From an uncultured Bacilli bacterium (lineage in GTDB: Bacteria > Bacillota_I > Bacilli_A > RF39 > UBA660): a stretch of DNA of 39,610 bases. Positions 16,553 to 27,912 of this stretch are shown piece by piece. The notes under the pieces were generated by a model. That model was not told the DNA's origin and ran no database searches. It saw nothing but the letters and a program-made list of their open reading frames with translations. The first letter of the stretch is position 1; each line of letters opens with the position of its first letter. The translations under genes were made by a program, and so were the position numbers. Location of the stretch: assembly GCA_944358115.1 (NCBI GenBank), contig CALVQH010000007.1, forward strand, positions 1 through 39,610, given 5' to 3'.

Positions 16553-16589
16553 ATTCTATCACATTAAATTATATGAAAATTAGATTCTT

Positions 16590-17192
16590 TTATTCGGATA
16601 TTTTTTTACGATCTTCTAAGGCTTTTTCAAGCGTTACATTGTCTAAGTAATCAATTTCAGCTCCCATTGGAATACCATAAGATAATCTAGAAATCGTTAC
16701 TTTTTTATTTTCTAAAATTTTCTTAATATATAGAGTTGTTGCTTCTCCTTCTACAGTTGGTTTTAAAGCTAAAATGAGTTCTGGATTTTCTAATTTTTCA
16801 ACTCGACTAATTAAAGAAGATAAATTAATATCTTCTGGTCCAATGTCATCCATTGGGGATATCAATCCATTTAATACATGATAAGTTCCATTAAAAGTAC
16901 CAGTCTTTTCAAAAGAAAAAACACTTTTATAGTCTTCAATTACACAAATTACATTTTTATTTCGCGATTCATCACTACATATATTGCAAATTTCTTGATC
17001 GGTTAAGTGACCACAGATAGAACATCTCCTTAGATTTTTTTTGGCACTTTTTATTGCGTCACTAAGGCCTTCTGCTTCTTCATCACTTAACTCTAGTATA
17101 GCAATTGCATAACGTTCGGCACTTTTTTCACCAATTCCTGGTAACTTTTGAAGATAGCTCGTTAATTTTTCTAAATCAAGAGGATAATTCAT
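16590..17192 (-). CDS. recR: Recombination mediator RecR
   Basis: RecR acts with RecO and RecF to load RecA at gaps. The 200-residue protein has the helix-hairpin-helix LPGIGEKSAERYA (about 14-26), a four-cysteine zinc motif (CSICGHLTDQEICNIC near 57-72) and the Toprim segment beginning VICVIED near 80. Its start abuts the end of yaaK (1-bp overlap), the conserved dnaX-yaaK-recR arrangement. Confidence 0.97.
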   Translation of the reverse strand: MNYPLDLEKLTSYLQKLPGIGEKSAERYAIAILELSDEEAEGLSDAIKSAKKNLRRCSICGHLTDQEICNICSDESRNKNVICVIEDYKSVFSFEKTGTFNGTYHVLNGLISPMDDIGPEDINLSSLISRVEKLENPELILALKPTVEGEATTLYIKKILENKKVTISRLSYGIPMGAEIDYLDNVTLEKALEDRKKISE

Positions 17193-17491
17193 TAGAATAG
17201 TCCATTTAAGGATGAGCCATAAGCACCCATCTTATCTTCTATTTCTTTGTCTACCTTTTTGACAGCATCATTAAGAGCTATTTTTATCATGTCTTCTAAC
17301 ATTTCTTTGTCATCGGGTTCAATTGTACCTTCAAATGTAATATTAACTTTTTTTACTTCTTTTTTACCATTTATTTCTACCTTTACCCATTCAGAAGTTC
17401 CTTCAAATGTTGAATTATCAATTTCATCCTTCTTTTTAGTAATTTCCTTTTGCATTTTTTGGGCTTGAGCCATTAAATTTTGAATATTCAT
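17192..17491 (-). CDS. yaaK: YbaB/EbfC-family nucleoid-associated protein
   Basis: A 99-residue DNA-binding protein of the YbaB/EbfC family: MNIQNLMAQAQKMQKEI coiled-coil start, a central beta segment (GKKEVKKVNI) and the C-terminal helix with ALNDAVKKV. The family forms tweezer-like dimers on DNA. It lies between dnaX and recR, as in most bacteria. Confidence 0.95.
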   Translation of the reverse strand: MNIQNLMAQAQKMQKEITKKKDEIDNSTFEGTSEWVKVEINGKKEVKKVNITFEGTIEPDDKEMLEDMIKIALNDAVKKVDKEIEDKMGAYGSSLNGLF

Positions 17492-17507
17492 CTTTTTTCC
17501 TTCTTTC

Positions 17508-19172
17508 CTATTCTATTTCTATTTTTTCTTTATCAAATATATCATAAGCGATTTTTTCTATATTATCAATATTATTTTCAGTAACTTCTTTTAATTCTGG
17601 TTCTTCCATATATTGATACTCATGTTTATTTTTTAAATTAATGATATATTCTTGTTTTTCTTCATTCCATTTATTTTCTGATAAAGCAATAAATTTGTAT
17701 TCTGTCTTACTTTCTTTATTAAATTTATCTTCGATGTCTTTTAATTTTCCATTAATTAAATTAGCAGTTCCATCGACTAAATTAGTGAGAACGGCAATTT
17801 TATCACTTGCAGTTACTACATTACAATCAACTAATAAATTTAAGAGGTTTTTATCTTTTAAATTTGCAATAAATGTTTTCCATAATTCTTTCATTTTTTG
17901 TAAATACTCTTTTTTGGCATTAACAAAGCAATTATTTACTCTCACTTTTATTAATTCATCATAAGTTTCTGGTGTTGAAATTATTTCCCGGGAAATAATT
18001 TCTGATTCCTCTTCATTATTTTCAGATACAACTGAGTCCGGTGTTTTTATATTTGTCATACTTTTTGTATTTATTTCCCGGGAAATAATTTTTTGATCCT
18101 CTGGTTCTAGTTTGGTTGTTTTTATTTCTTCTTTCATTGTATTTTGAAAATATTTTAATAATGTAATTTCGATTAAAAGATATGGATCTATACTAATATT
18201 AACATAATTAGAAATGTCAGCCAGTTCAAAAGCCATTTCCTTTAATTGTTGGTAGCTTAATCCTTGATATTCACTATTTTTCTTGGAAAAAATGGCTTCT
18301 TCTTCAATCTTTTCAAGTAATTTTTTGATTAATACCTTGTAATCAATCGCCAACTCTTTAAATTTTTTCATCATCTTATCAAAGTTATCCACATCATTTT
18401 GTAATATTAATTGATATAAATCAGATATTTGTTTTTTTGATACTGAACCAAAATGCTCTATAACATCTTCAATTGTGATTTTTTCACTAGTACTGGATAG
18501 TTGATCCAAAATACTTAAGGCATCTCGCATACCACCATCTGAAATATAAGCAATTTCTTCCAAAGCATCAGAATCGATCTTAATATTTTCATTAGAAACG
18601 ACATAGTTTAAGCGTTTTATAATATCACTAATGGCAATTTTATGAAAATCAAAGCGTTGACAACGCGATAAAATGGTAATTGGTACTGCTTCAATGTTTG
18701 TTGTAGCTAAAATAAAGACAACATGTTTTGGTGGCTCTTCTAATGTTAATAACAAAGCATTAAAAGCACTCGTACTAAGCATATGAACCTCATCAATAAT
18801 ATATACTTTATATTTTGAATAAGCTGGCGCAAGCTTAATGTTATTAATAATTTCCCTTATTTCATCTACTCCGTTATTTGATGCAGCATCAATTTCAATG
18901 ATATCGGCATTTTCCTTAAAATGGAGACAACTTTCACATTTATTACATGGGCCATCCTCGGTAGGATTTAAGCAGTTGATTGCTTTGGCAAATACTTTTG
19001 CCGTACTTGTTTTACCAGTACCTCTTGGCCCTGAAAAAATGTAGGCATGGGAAATTTTATCATTTTTAATTGCATTTTTTAATATAGAAATCATATAATC
19101 CTGACCGATTATACTAGAAAAATTATCTGGTCGATATTTTCGATAAAGTACTTTATAATCCATGAAATCCAC
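17508..19172 (-). CDS. dnaX: DNA polymerase III subunit gamma/tau
   Basis: The clamp-loader ATPase. The 554-residue protein has GPRGTGKTSTAK (Walker A, about 45-56), a zinc module CNKCESC near 77, DEVHML (Walker B near 125) and the SRCQRF sensor near 168. The less conserved tail from about residue 370 is tau-like. Within it are two Noc-type palindromes, at 17983-17996 and 18073-18086, each encoding I-I-S-R-E-I in the same frame, which looks like a small repeat inserted in a tolerant linker. Upstream are tadA and the SRP RNA. Confidence 0.96.
   Translation of the reverse strand: MDFMDYKVLYRKYRPDNFSSIIGQDYMISILKNAIKNDKISHAYIFSGPRGTGKTSTAKVFAKAINCLNPTEDGPCNKCESCLHFKENADIIEIDAASNNGVDEIREIINNIKLAPAYSKYKVYIIDEVHMLSTSAFNALLLTLEEPPKHVVFILATTNIEAVPITILSRCQRFDFHKIAISDIIKRLNYVVSNENIKIDSDALEEIAYISDGGMRDALSILDQLSSTSEKITIEDVIEHFGSVSKKQISDLYQLILQNDVDNFDKMMKKFKELAIDYKVLIKKLLEKIEEEAIFSKKNSEYQGLSYQQLKEMAFELADISNYVNISIDPYLLIEITLLKYFQNTMKEEIKTTKLEPEDQKIISREINTKSMTNIKTPDSVVSENNEEESEIISREIISTPETYDELIKVRVNNCFVNAKKEYLQKMKELWKTFIANLKDKNLLNLLVDCNVVTASDKIAVLTNLVDGTANLINGKLKDIEDKFNKESKTEYKFIALSENKWNEEKQEYIINLKNKHEYQYMEEPELKEVTENNIDNIEKIAYDIFDKEKIEIE
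17983..17996. promoter_or_regulatory. Noc-binding-site-like palindrome 3 (in dnaX)
   Basis: A perfect ATTTCCCGGGAAAT in the variable C-terminal linker of dnaX, 76 bp from site 4. Confidence 0.7.
18073..18086. promoter_or_regulatory. Noc-binding-site-like palindrome 4 (in dnaX)
   Basis: A second perfect ATTTCCCGGGAAAT in dnaX. Flanking bases extend the palindrome to TTATTTCCCGGGAAATAA, as in site 3. Confidence 0.7.
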
Positions 19173-19196
19173 CCCATTCCATTATACCATAATCAG

Positions 19197-19622
19197 CTAT
19201 TTCTTGTCTCTTTTCTTTTGAAAAAAATCTTTTAACATTTTTTCATACATTTGTTCATATGAACTGTTGTTCATTTTTGAAAATTGCGTTTTATTATATT
19301 CTTTCTTATTTTCCGGTTTATCAACAAGATAATAGACGTTGTTTATTCTGGATTGTTTAATTACATTTTCACAAATACTACATGGTTTTAATGTTACATA
19401 TAAATCGCAATCAAAAAGACGCCAATCTTTTAATTTTTTACTTGCTTTCTTGATCGTTATAATTTCAGCATGATCAAGCACATTTCTATTTTTTGTTCTT
19501 TTGTTATATGCTTTTGAAATTATTCTGTGATTCTTAACTATTATAGCGCTTACTGGCACTTCTTTTGATTTGCCAGCTTTTTCGGCTAATTTTATTAATA
19601 TTTTTAAATATTTTTCTTCCAT
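19197..19622 (-). CDS. tadA: tRNA-adenosine/nucleoside deaminase (TadA-like)
   Basis: A zinc-dependent deaminase with HAEIITI (ligand His and catalytic Glu) and PCSICENVI (two Cys ligands), the signature of TadA, which makes inosine at the wobble position of tRNA-Arg. The open frame reaches 19649, but that would run into the SRP RNA. ATG 19622 with GGTGATAAG upstream is the likely start, giving 141 residues. The context (SRP RNA, tadA, dnaX) is that of Bacillus tadA-scr-dnaX and favours TadA over a cytosine or guanine deaminase. Confidence 0.85.
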   Translation of the reverse strand: MEEKYLKILIKLAEKAGKSKEVPVSAIIVKNHRIISKAYNKRTKNRNVLDHAEIITIKKASKKLKDWRLFDCDLYVTLKPCSICENVIKQSRINNVYYLVDKPENKKEYNKTQFSKMNNSSYEQMYEKMLKDFFQKKRDKK

Positions 19623-19634
19623 CTTATCACCCAA

Positions 19635-19714
19635 TAAAAAAGTGCACACAAATAGGGATTGACGTGGCTGCTACCTTCCGGTCCTGACCAGATTACAATA
19701 TATTTGTTGCACAT
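19635..19714 (-). ncRNA. ffs: Signal recognition particle RNA, small bacterial type
   Basis: The minus strand contains GGTCAGGACCGGAAGGTAGC and the following AGCC, the universally conserved SRP RNA apical loop and Ffh-binding site. The ends pair (GTGCAACAAATA, rc of 19701-19712, with TATTTGTGTGCAC), giving a 71-nt hairpin at 19642-19712 followed by TTTTTT. This is the 4.5S-like short form, without the Alu domain of the long Bacillus scRNA. Confidence 0.93.
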
Positions 19715-19752
19715 ATATAATTTATCATATTTTTTATTAAAATGCAAGTATA

Positions 19753-19768
19753 AGTTTCACGTGTAACA
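19753..19768. promoter_or_regulatory. parS-like site 1
   Basis: AGTTTCACGTGTAACA, two mismatches to the consensus TGTTTCACGTGAAACA. It opens the first copy of the duplicated cassette. Confidence 0.65.
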
Positions 19769-19950
19769 TAATTTTGATATATCAAATCGATTAAATTGGA
19801 AAAATTTAATTTGAACATACCTTTTATCAATTTGAAGCAGCAAATTGTAAAAAGGTACTACGAATTTATTAATTTGGTCCATGAAAACACTATATTCCAC
19901 TTATAGTTGGAATCTATCAATTTGGAGTTATTTAAAAATATTGTTTTCAA

Positions 19951-19966
19951 TGTTTCACGTGAAACA
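19951..19966. promoter_or_regulatory. parS site 2 (perfect)
   Basis: A perfect TGTTTCACGTGAAACA, the ParB/Spo0J binding consensus. Confidence 0.88.
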
Positions 19967-20183
19967 TTGTTAGTAACTTTATTTAGTAAAAGAAAATAGA
20001 TCAATGTTTTAATTTATTTAAAGCAGCTGCTTCTAAACATTTTATTTTTTTACTTTTTTTTAATTATTTGTAAAAAAATAATTTAGATTTGTTAAAGCAG
20101 AATTTAGTTTATAATTTTTGCAAATATATTTGCTAATTTTTTGATTTATTTTTAAATAGTTTTTTATTTTTAACATAGTTTTA

Positions 20184-20199
20184 TGTTTCACGTGGAACA
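20184..20199. promoter_or_regulatory. parS-like site 3
   Basis: TGTTTCACGTGGAACA, one mismatch to consensus. It lies between the two cassette copies. Confidence 0.78.
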
Positions 20200-20252
20200 T
20201 TGTTGATAACTTTTAGTTGATTAATTAAATTTATTTCTATCTATTTTTTAAA

Positions 20253-20268
20253 TGTTTAACGTGAAACA
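20253..20268. promoter_or_regulatory. parS-like site 4
   Basis: TGTTTAACGTGAAACA, one mismatch to consensus. It opens the second cassette copy. Confidence 0.75.
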
Positions 20269-20436
20269 TATTTTTGATATATCAAATCGACTAAATTGGA
20301 AAATTCTGATTTGCGCATACCTTTTATCAATTTGAAGCAGCAAATTGTAAAAAGGTACTACGAATTTATTAATTTGGTATATGAAAATACTATCTTCCAC
20401 CTATAGTTGGAATCTTCAATTTGAAGCGGTAAATCA

Positions 20437-20452
20437 AGTTTCACGTGAAACC
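20437..20452. promoter_or_regulatory. parS-like site 5
   Basis: AGTTTCACGTGAAACC. The inner 14 bases match the consensus perfectly. It closes the second cassette copy. Confidence 0.8.
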
Positions 20453-20523
20453 TTTTTACTTTTTCCTATCTTTTTAAAGTTATCCACATTCATTTTTTAT
20501 TAAATATATCATTTTTTTGTATA

Positions 20524-20550
20524 AAAAAACCATTAGAGTTTTTCTAATGG
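20524..20550 (-). terminator. gyrA: gyrA terminator
   Basis: On the minus strand CCATTAGA and TCTAATGG (8 bp) are separated by a 5-base loop and followed by TTTTTTT. Confidence 0.85.
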
Positions 20551-20566
20551 CTTTGTATTTTAATAA

Positions 20567-23011
20567 TTACTCGGTTGGTTCAGAAGAATCTGATTCATCA
20601 GTACTTTCTTCTTTATCTACTAAGCTTATTGTTGTAACATATTGATCATCTTTTAAATGAATTAATCTAACACCTTGGGTAACACGGCCTAATGTGTTAA
20701 TTTGATCTAATGTCATTCTAATAGTTGTTCCAATATTAGTCATAATTACTAATTCTTTATTTTCATCTACTACTTTTACAGAAGCAATATTACCATTTTT
20801 CTCAGTAGTATTTAAGGCTTTTACACCTTTACTACCACGACTAGTTTCTCTAAATTCACTTACTAATGTCTTTTTTCCATATCCTTTTGTAGTTACCAAC
20901 AATATTTTATCTTCTTCATTTACTACTTCTGCACAAACACATTTGCTTCCATCCAAATTAATTCCTTTTACACCACTTGCTGTTCTACCCATTACTCTGA
21001 TATTATCTTCTTTAAATTTGACCATACGTCCCGTTTCACTACCTAATAAAACATATTTATTACCATTCGTAGGTTTAACAGCGATTAACTCGTCATTTTC
21101 TTTTAGATTAATACAAATTTTTCCAGACGTACGTATGTTTGCAAATTCTTCTATTGATGTTTTCTTTACTAAGCCTTGTTTTGTTACAAATAATAGATAT
21201 TTTGTGTCATCATTTGCAGATATTCCTAAAATTGAACTAATTGTTTCTCCCTTTTCAATTGGTAATAAATTTACTATTGGAAGACCTTTTGATTGACGAT
21301 TAAATTCTGGTATTTCATATCCTTTGATTCGATATACTTTTCCTTTATTTGTAAAGAAAAGAACATGATCGTGTGAAGATATATTGATAATTTGTTCAAC
21401 AAAATCCTCATCATTAGTGGACATACCTTTAATACCCATTCCACCACGTTTTTGGGCTTTAAATGTATCTGAAGTGGTACGTTTAATATACCCTTTATTA
21501 GTCATAGCTATGAGAACGTTTTCCTCAGGGATTAAAGATTCATCCTCAATGTATTCAATTGCTGTCATATCGATATCAGTACGACGTTTATCACCATATT
21601 TATCTTTAATTTCTAAGAGTTCCTCTTTAATAATATTTAGAACTTTTTCTTCAGAACCTAAAATTCCTCTTAATTCTTCAATTAATTTTAATAATTCGTT
21701 TAATTCTTCTTCGATTTTATCTCTTTCTAAGCCTGTTAATCTTCTTAAACGCATTTCTAGGATAGCTTCGGCTTGAACATCACTTAAATTGAAGTTATTC
21801 ATTAAGCCGGCTTTCGCTTCTTCATCAGAGGCAGATGCCCTAATTAACTTAATTACTGCATCAATATGATCTAAAGCGATCTTCAAACCTTCTAAGATAT
21901 GAACACGTTTTTCGGCTTTATCTAAATCAAACTGGGTTCTTCTAATAATGACTTCTTTTTGATAATCGATATATTTTGATATTATGTCTTTTAGACCTAA
22001 TGTTTTTGGTACACCATTATCAAGCATTAAGAAGATAATACCATAAGTTGTTTGAAATGCTGTATGTTTATATAATTTATTTAAAATTACTTGAGCATTG
22101 GCATCCTTTTTTAAAGTAATAGTAATTTTGATACCATCTTTTAAATCAGCATGATAGTCGGTAATACCTTCTAAAACTTTATTATGTACAAGTTCAGCGA
22201 CTTTGTTTTTTAGTTCTAGAGTATTTACACCATATGGTACTTCATCGACAATAATATATTGTCTACCATTTTTCTCTTCAATATGGGCACGGCTTCTAAT
22301 CGTAATGGTACCACGACCTGTTTCATATGCTTTTTTAATCCCACTATTACCGAGAATTAGAGCTCCGGTTGGAAAATCAGGTCCTTTAATATACTGCATA
22401 AGTCCGGTTGTATCAATATCTGGATTGTCAATATAAGCGATACAGCCATCAATTACTTCACCTAAATTATGGGGTGGAATATTGGTTGCCATACCTACTG
22501 CAATACCCATGGTTCCATTTACCAATATATTTGGAAATCTTGAAGGTAGTACTTCTGGTTCTTTGGTTGTTTCATCATAATTTGGTAGGAAGTTTACCGT
22601 GTTTTTATTAATATCCCTTAATAATTCCATAGATATTTTGGCAAGTTTTGCTTCCGTATAACGGTAAGCAGCAGCACCATATCCTTCAATATTACCAAAG
22701 TTACCATGACCATCAACTAACATATATCGATAGTTAAAGTCTTGAGCCATTCTAACCATTGCTTCATAAATACTAGAATCGCCATGTGGGTGATATTTAC
22801 CCATAACATCACCGACAATGGTTGCCGATTTACGATATTGTTTATCTGGGGTTAGACCATTTTGAAGCATATCATAAAGAATTCTTCTATGAACTGGTTT
22901 TAAACCATCGCGGAGGTCTGGTAAGGCACGGGAGATAATTACACTCATGGAATATTCCAAAAAGGAATCTCTAACTTCTTTAACAATGTTATTCTGTTCT
23001 AATCGATCCAT
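20567..23011 (-). CDS. gyrA: DNA gyrase subunit A
   Basis: GyrA provides the DNA breakage-reunion activity of gyrase. The 814-residue protein has the quinolone-region sequence [19 protein letters not shown] (Ser and Glu at the usual resistance positions, i.e. a sensitive-type sequence), the active-site tyrosine in [11 protein letters not shown], and a C-terminal beta-pinwheel with the GyrA box [10 protein letters not shown] near 525. The GyrA box separates gyrase from topoisomerase IV. It lies 11 bp after gyrB and ends in a strong terminator. Confidence 0.98.
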   Translation of the reverse strand: MDRLEQNNIVKEVRDSFLEYSMSVIISRALPDLRDGLKPVHRRILYDMLQNGLTPDKQYRKSATIVGDVMGKYHPHGDSSIYEAMVRMAQDFNYRYMLVDGHGNFGNIEGYGAAAYRYTEAKLAKISMELLRDINKNTVNFLPNYDETTKEPEVLPSRFPNILVNGTMGIAVGMATNIPPHNLGEVIDGCIAYIDNPDIDTTGLMQYIKGPDFPTGALILGNSGIKKAYETGRGTITIRSRAHIEEKNGRQYIIVDEVPYGVNTLELKNKVAELVHNKVLEGITDYHADLKDGIKITITLKKDANAQVILNKLYKHTAFQTTYGIIFLMLDNGVPKTLGLKDIISKYIDYQKEVIIRRTQFDLDKAEKRVHILEGLKIALDHIDAVIKLIRASASDEEAKAGLMNNFNLSDVQAEAILEMRLRRLTGLERDKIEEELNELLKLIEELRGILGSEEKVLNIIKEELLEIKDKYGDKRRTDIDMTAIEYIEDESLIPEENVLIAMTNKGYIKRTTSDTFKAQKRGGMGIKGMSTNDEDFVEQIINISSHDHVLFFTNKGKVYRIKGYEIPEFNRQSKGLPIVNLLPIEKGETISSILGISANDDTKYLLFVTKQGLVKKTSIEEFANIRTSGKICINLKENDELIAVKPTNGNKYVLLGSETGRMVKFKEDNIRVMGRTASGVKGINLDGSKCVCAEVVNEEDKILLVTTKGYGKKTLVSEFRETSRGSKGVKALNTTEKNGNIASVKVVDENKELVIMTNIGTTIRMTLDQINTLGRVTQGVRLIHLKDDQYVTTISLVDKEESTDESDSSEPTE

Positions 23012-23022
23012 TTTAACCCTCC

Positions 23023-26027
<3,005 letters not shown>

Positions 26028-26100
26028 TTTTTAGCCCCTACTTTGTTGATATTTAAAAATTAGTGGTATAATCGTACTCCTATACCTAAGTATATTATAT

Positions 26101-26129
26101 CATAAAAAAAGACCTTTTTAAAGGTTTTT
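26101..26129 (-). terminator. Terminator after comK-like gene
   Basis: On the minus strand an AACCTTT/AAAGGTC-type hairpin is followed by a T-run. It overlaps the end of the gene. Confidence 0.6.
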
Positions 26130-26570
26130 TATGTGTTTTCGGCCACGAATTGCTGATTCTAAACGCATCGCACGAAGAACTTGTTTATCAAAGTTAGCAT
26201 AACATACATTTAGATCTAATTTTTGATGATTTTTGAAAAGAATGGTTACTTGATGATTCTTATTTAAAGAATATTTTAAAATATTTCCTAAAACAAACCA
26301 GCAGCAATTGGGATTTTTACTAGAATGGGTGGGTATTAAGATAATACGCTTTAATTCATCCATAATAATTGGTGGTTTATAACTAGCTCCAATTAAGTAA
26401 GAGCTTCCTTTTCTTCTTCCTTCTAAAGTAGAACCATTTAAATTACAATTATACTCTAGAATCTTCGTAATTGATTCTTTCTGTATTTTTTCTTGATCTA
26501 ACTCTAATATTTTGGTTTCTTTTCCACTTGGTAAAAGTGCAATTGTTTTCTCTGTTATAATATATGGCAT
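26118..26570 (-). CDS. comK: ComK-family transcription factor
   Basis: The protein matches the ComK family: ITEKTIALLP at the N-terminus, CNLNGSTLEGRRKGSSYLIGASYKPPIIMD in the centre (family core SYEGR..GT.YL.G..HK.PI), then IILIPTHSSKNPNCCWF. In Bacillus ComK is the master activator of DNA-uptake genes and binds AT-boxes. The open frame begins at 26588, but GAAAGGGGG lies just before the internal ATG 26570 (MPYIITEK), the likely start, giving 150 residues. It occupies the place between dnaN and recF where Bacillus has yaaA. Bacillus ComK is longer (192 residues), mainly at the C-terminus. Activity as a competence regulator is inferred. Confidence 0.85.
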   Translation of the reverse strand: MPYIITEKTIALLPSGKETKILELDQEKIQKESITKILEYNCNLNGSTLEGRRKGSSYLIGASYKPPIIMDELKRIILIPTHSSKNPNCCWFVLGNILKYSLNKNHQVTILFKNHQKLDLNVCYANFDKQVLRAMRLESAIRGRKHIKNL

Positions 26571-26646
26571 CCAAATGCCCCCTTTCATGTAATGTTATAT
26601 CACATGAAAAGGTGTTTTTTTGTCGAACCGTGTCACCTCAAAATTT

Positions 26647-27765
26647 TTAGTATGTTTTGATTGGTAAAATAAGTTGAATTAAGGATTCATCGGTAAGTGA
26701 TTTAATGATTAATGGTTTGACATCACTATTTAATAATAATAGTACTTCTTCTTCATCAAGTGTTTTTAGGGCTTCAAGCATATATTTAGATGAGAAAGAA
26801 ATTTCTAGATGTTCTTTATTATTCGTTTCTACTACTAGTTGTTCTTCTACTTTTCCTATTTCTGAGGCATAAGAATTAATAATCATCTTCGTGTTTTCAA
26901 GAGTCATTTTTACAATATTTTTATCTTTTCCTTGAGTTAGAAGTGCTGCCCGATCAATAGCGTCATTAAAGTCTTTTTTATTTACTTTTACTATATAAGC
27001 AAATTCACTTGGAATTAAATTGGATGTATTCGGATAATTGCCACTTAATAAATTCGTTTGGAAATTAATGTTTTTGTATTTAAATAAGACTTTATTATTA
27101 AAGATATGCATTTCAACATCACTATCATCCGTTATAATTCGCTCTAATTCCATGATATTTTTACCAGGAATAACGATTTCAACATCTTTTTCAACTGGAG
27201 TGGATAACTTAATATTTTTCTTAGCTAAACGATAAGAGTCGGTTGCAACAGTTTCTAGGACATCTTTTGTAAATTTAAAGTTTACTCCTGTTAAAATTGG
27301 TCGTAATTCTTGATTTGATATTGCAAAAACGGTTTGATTAATAATTGTTTTAAATAAACCCCCATTAATGATAATTGGGTCTTTGTTAACTTATAGTTTT
27401 ACATCTGGATAATCATTAATATCTAAGCAATTTAAGTTATATTGGTTATTATCCGTATATATTTTTATTTTTAAACCGTCAATTACTTCAAAGTTAATTA
27501 AATCACTAGGCATTTTTCTTACAATATCTAGTATGTATTTACTTTGAATGATGATTCCACCTAAATTGCTTACTTGCTTAATATCTTTAGATTCAATTAA
27601 TACTTTAATGGTAAGTTCAGAATCACTTGCTGTTAGATATAAGCCACTATTTGTTAATTCAAATTTAATTCCATTTAATACTGGGATTACATTTTTAGTT
27701 GAGATTGCTCTTATAACATTATTTAATCCTTCTAAGATTACGTTTTTTTCAATTGTAAATTTCAT
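26647..27765 (-). pseudogene. dnaN: DNA polymerase III beta sliding clamp, interrupted by in-frame TAA
   Basis: DnaN encircles DNA and tethers the replicative polymerase; it is essential. The reading frame 27771-26647 would encode 374 residues, the normal length, with MKFTIEK at the start (ATG 27765 is better spaced from GAAGGA than ATG 27771) and the C-terminal LILPIKTY. A TAA at 27391-27393 interrupts it after DYPDVKL, at the boundary between clamp domains I and II. The frame is open and clearly homologous on both sides (after the stop: NKDPIIINGGLFKTIINQTV). No frameshift is involved. The next ATG is at 27153, well inside domain II. A single-base sequencing error, real mutation, readthrough or a second dnaN elsewhere are all possible. 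Confidence 0.93.
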
Positions 27766-27886
27766 ATTCATTCCTTCTTTCTAAAAATATATTAATATTT
27801 ATTATAGTGTTGATAATGTTTGTAACTTCTTTTTTTCTTTATTTTTCAGATAATTTTTTCTATTTTTGATGTTAATAACTATCTTT

Positions 27887-27895
27887 TTATTCACA
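27887..27895. promoter_or_regulatory. DnaA box in the dnaA-dnaN gap
   Basis: TTATTCACA, one mismatch to TTATCCACA. Origins in Firmicutes often have boxes on both sides of dnaA. Confidence 0.45.
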
Positions 27896-27912
27896 ATCTT
27901 ACAACAAGTTAT

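Larger units (their letters stand above)
19753..20452. repeat. Gene-free parS region with a duplicated hairpin cassette
   Basis: About 940 bp between tadA and gyrA carry no gene. Two copies of a cassette, 19753-19966 and 20253-20452, each consist of parS-like site, about 160 bp of nearly identical sequence, parS-like site. A fifth site lies between them. Each 160-bp unit contains the palindrome TTGATATATCAA and a long hairpin (ACCTTTTatCAATTTG pairing with CAAATTGtaAAAAGGT around AAGCAG), then a TTCCAC...GTTGGAA pair. A DnaA box (20480-20488) follows. The function is probably ParB loading near the origin. The hairpin units are unexplained. Confidence 0.8.

Noticed and set aside
19753-20452. 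CRISPR array or insertion sequence
   Set aside because: Only two long repeat copies, no regular spacers, no transposase; the parS sites account for the repeats at its edges.
27391-27393. Frameshift in dnaN
   Set aside because: The frame is identical on both sides of the stop; only a nonsense codon separates the two parts.
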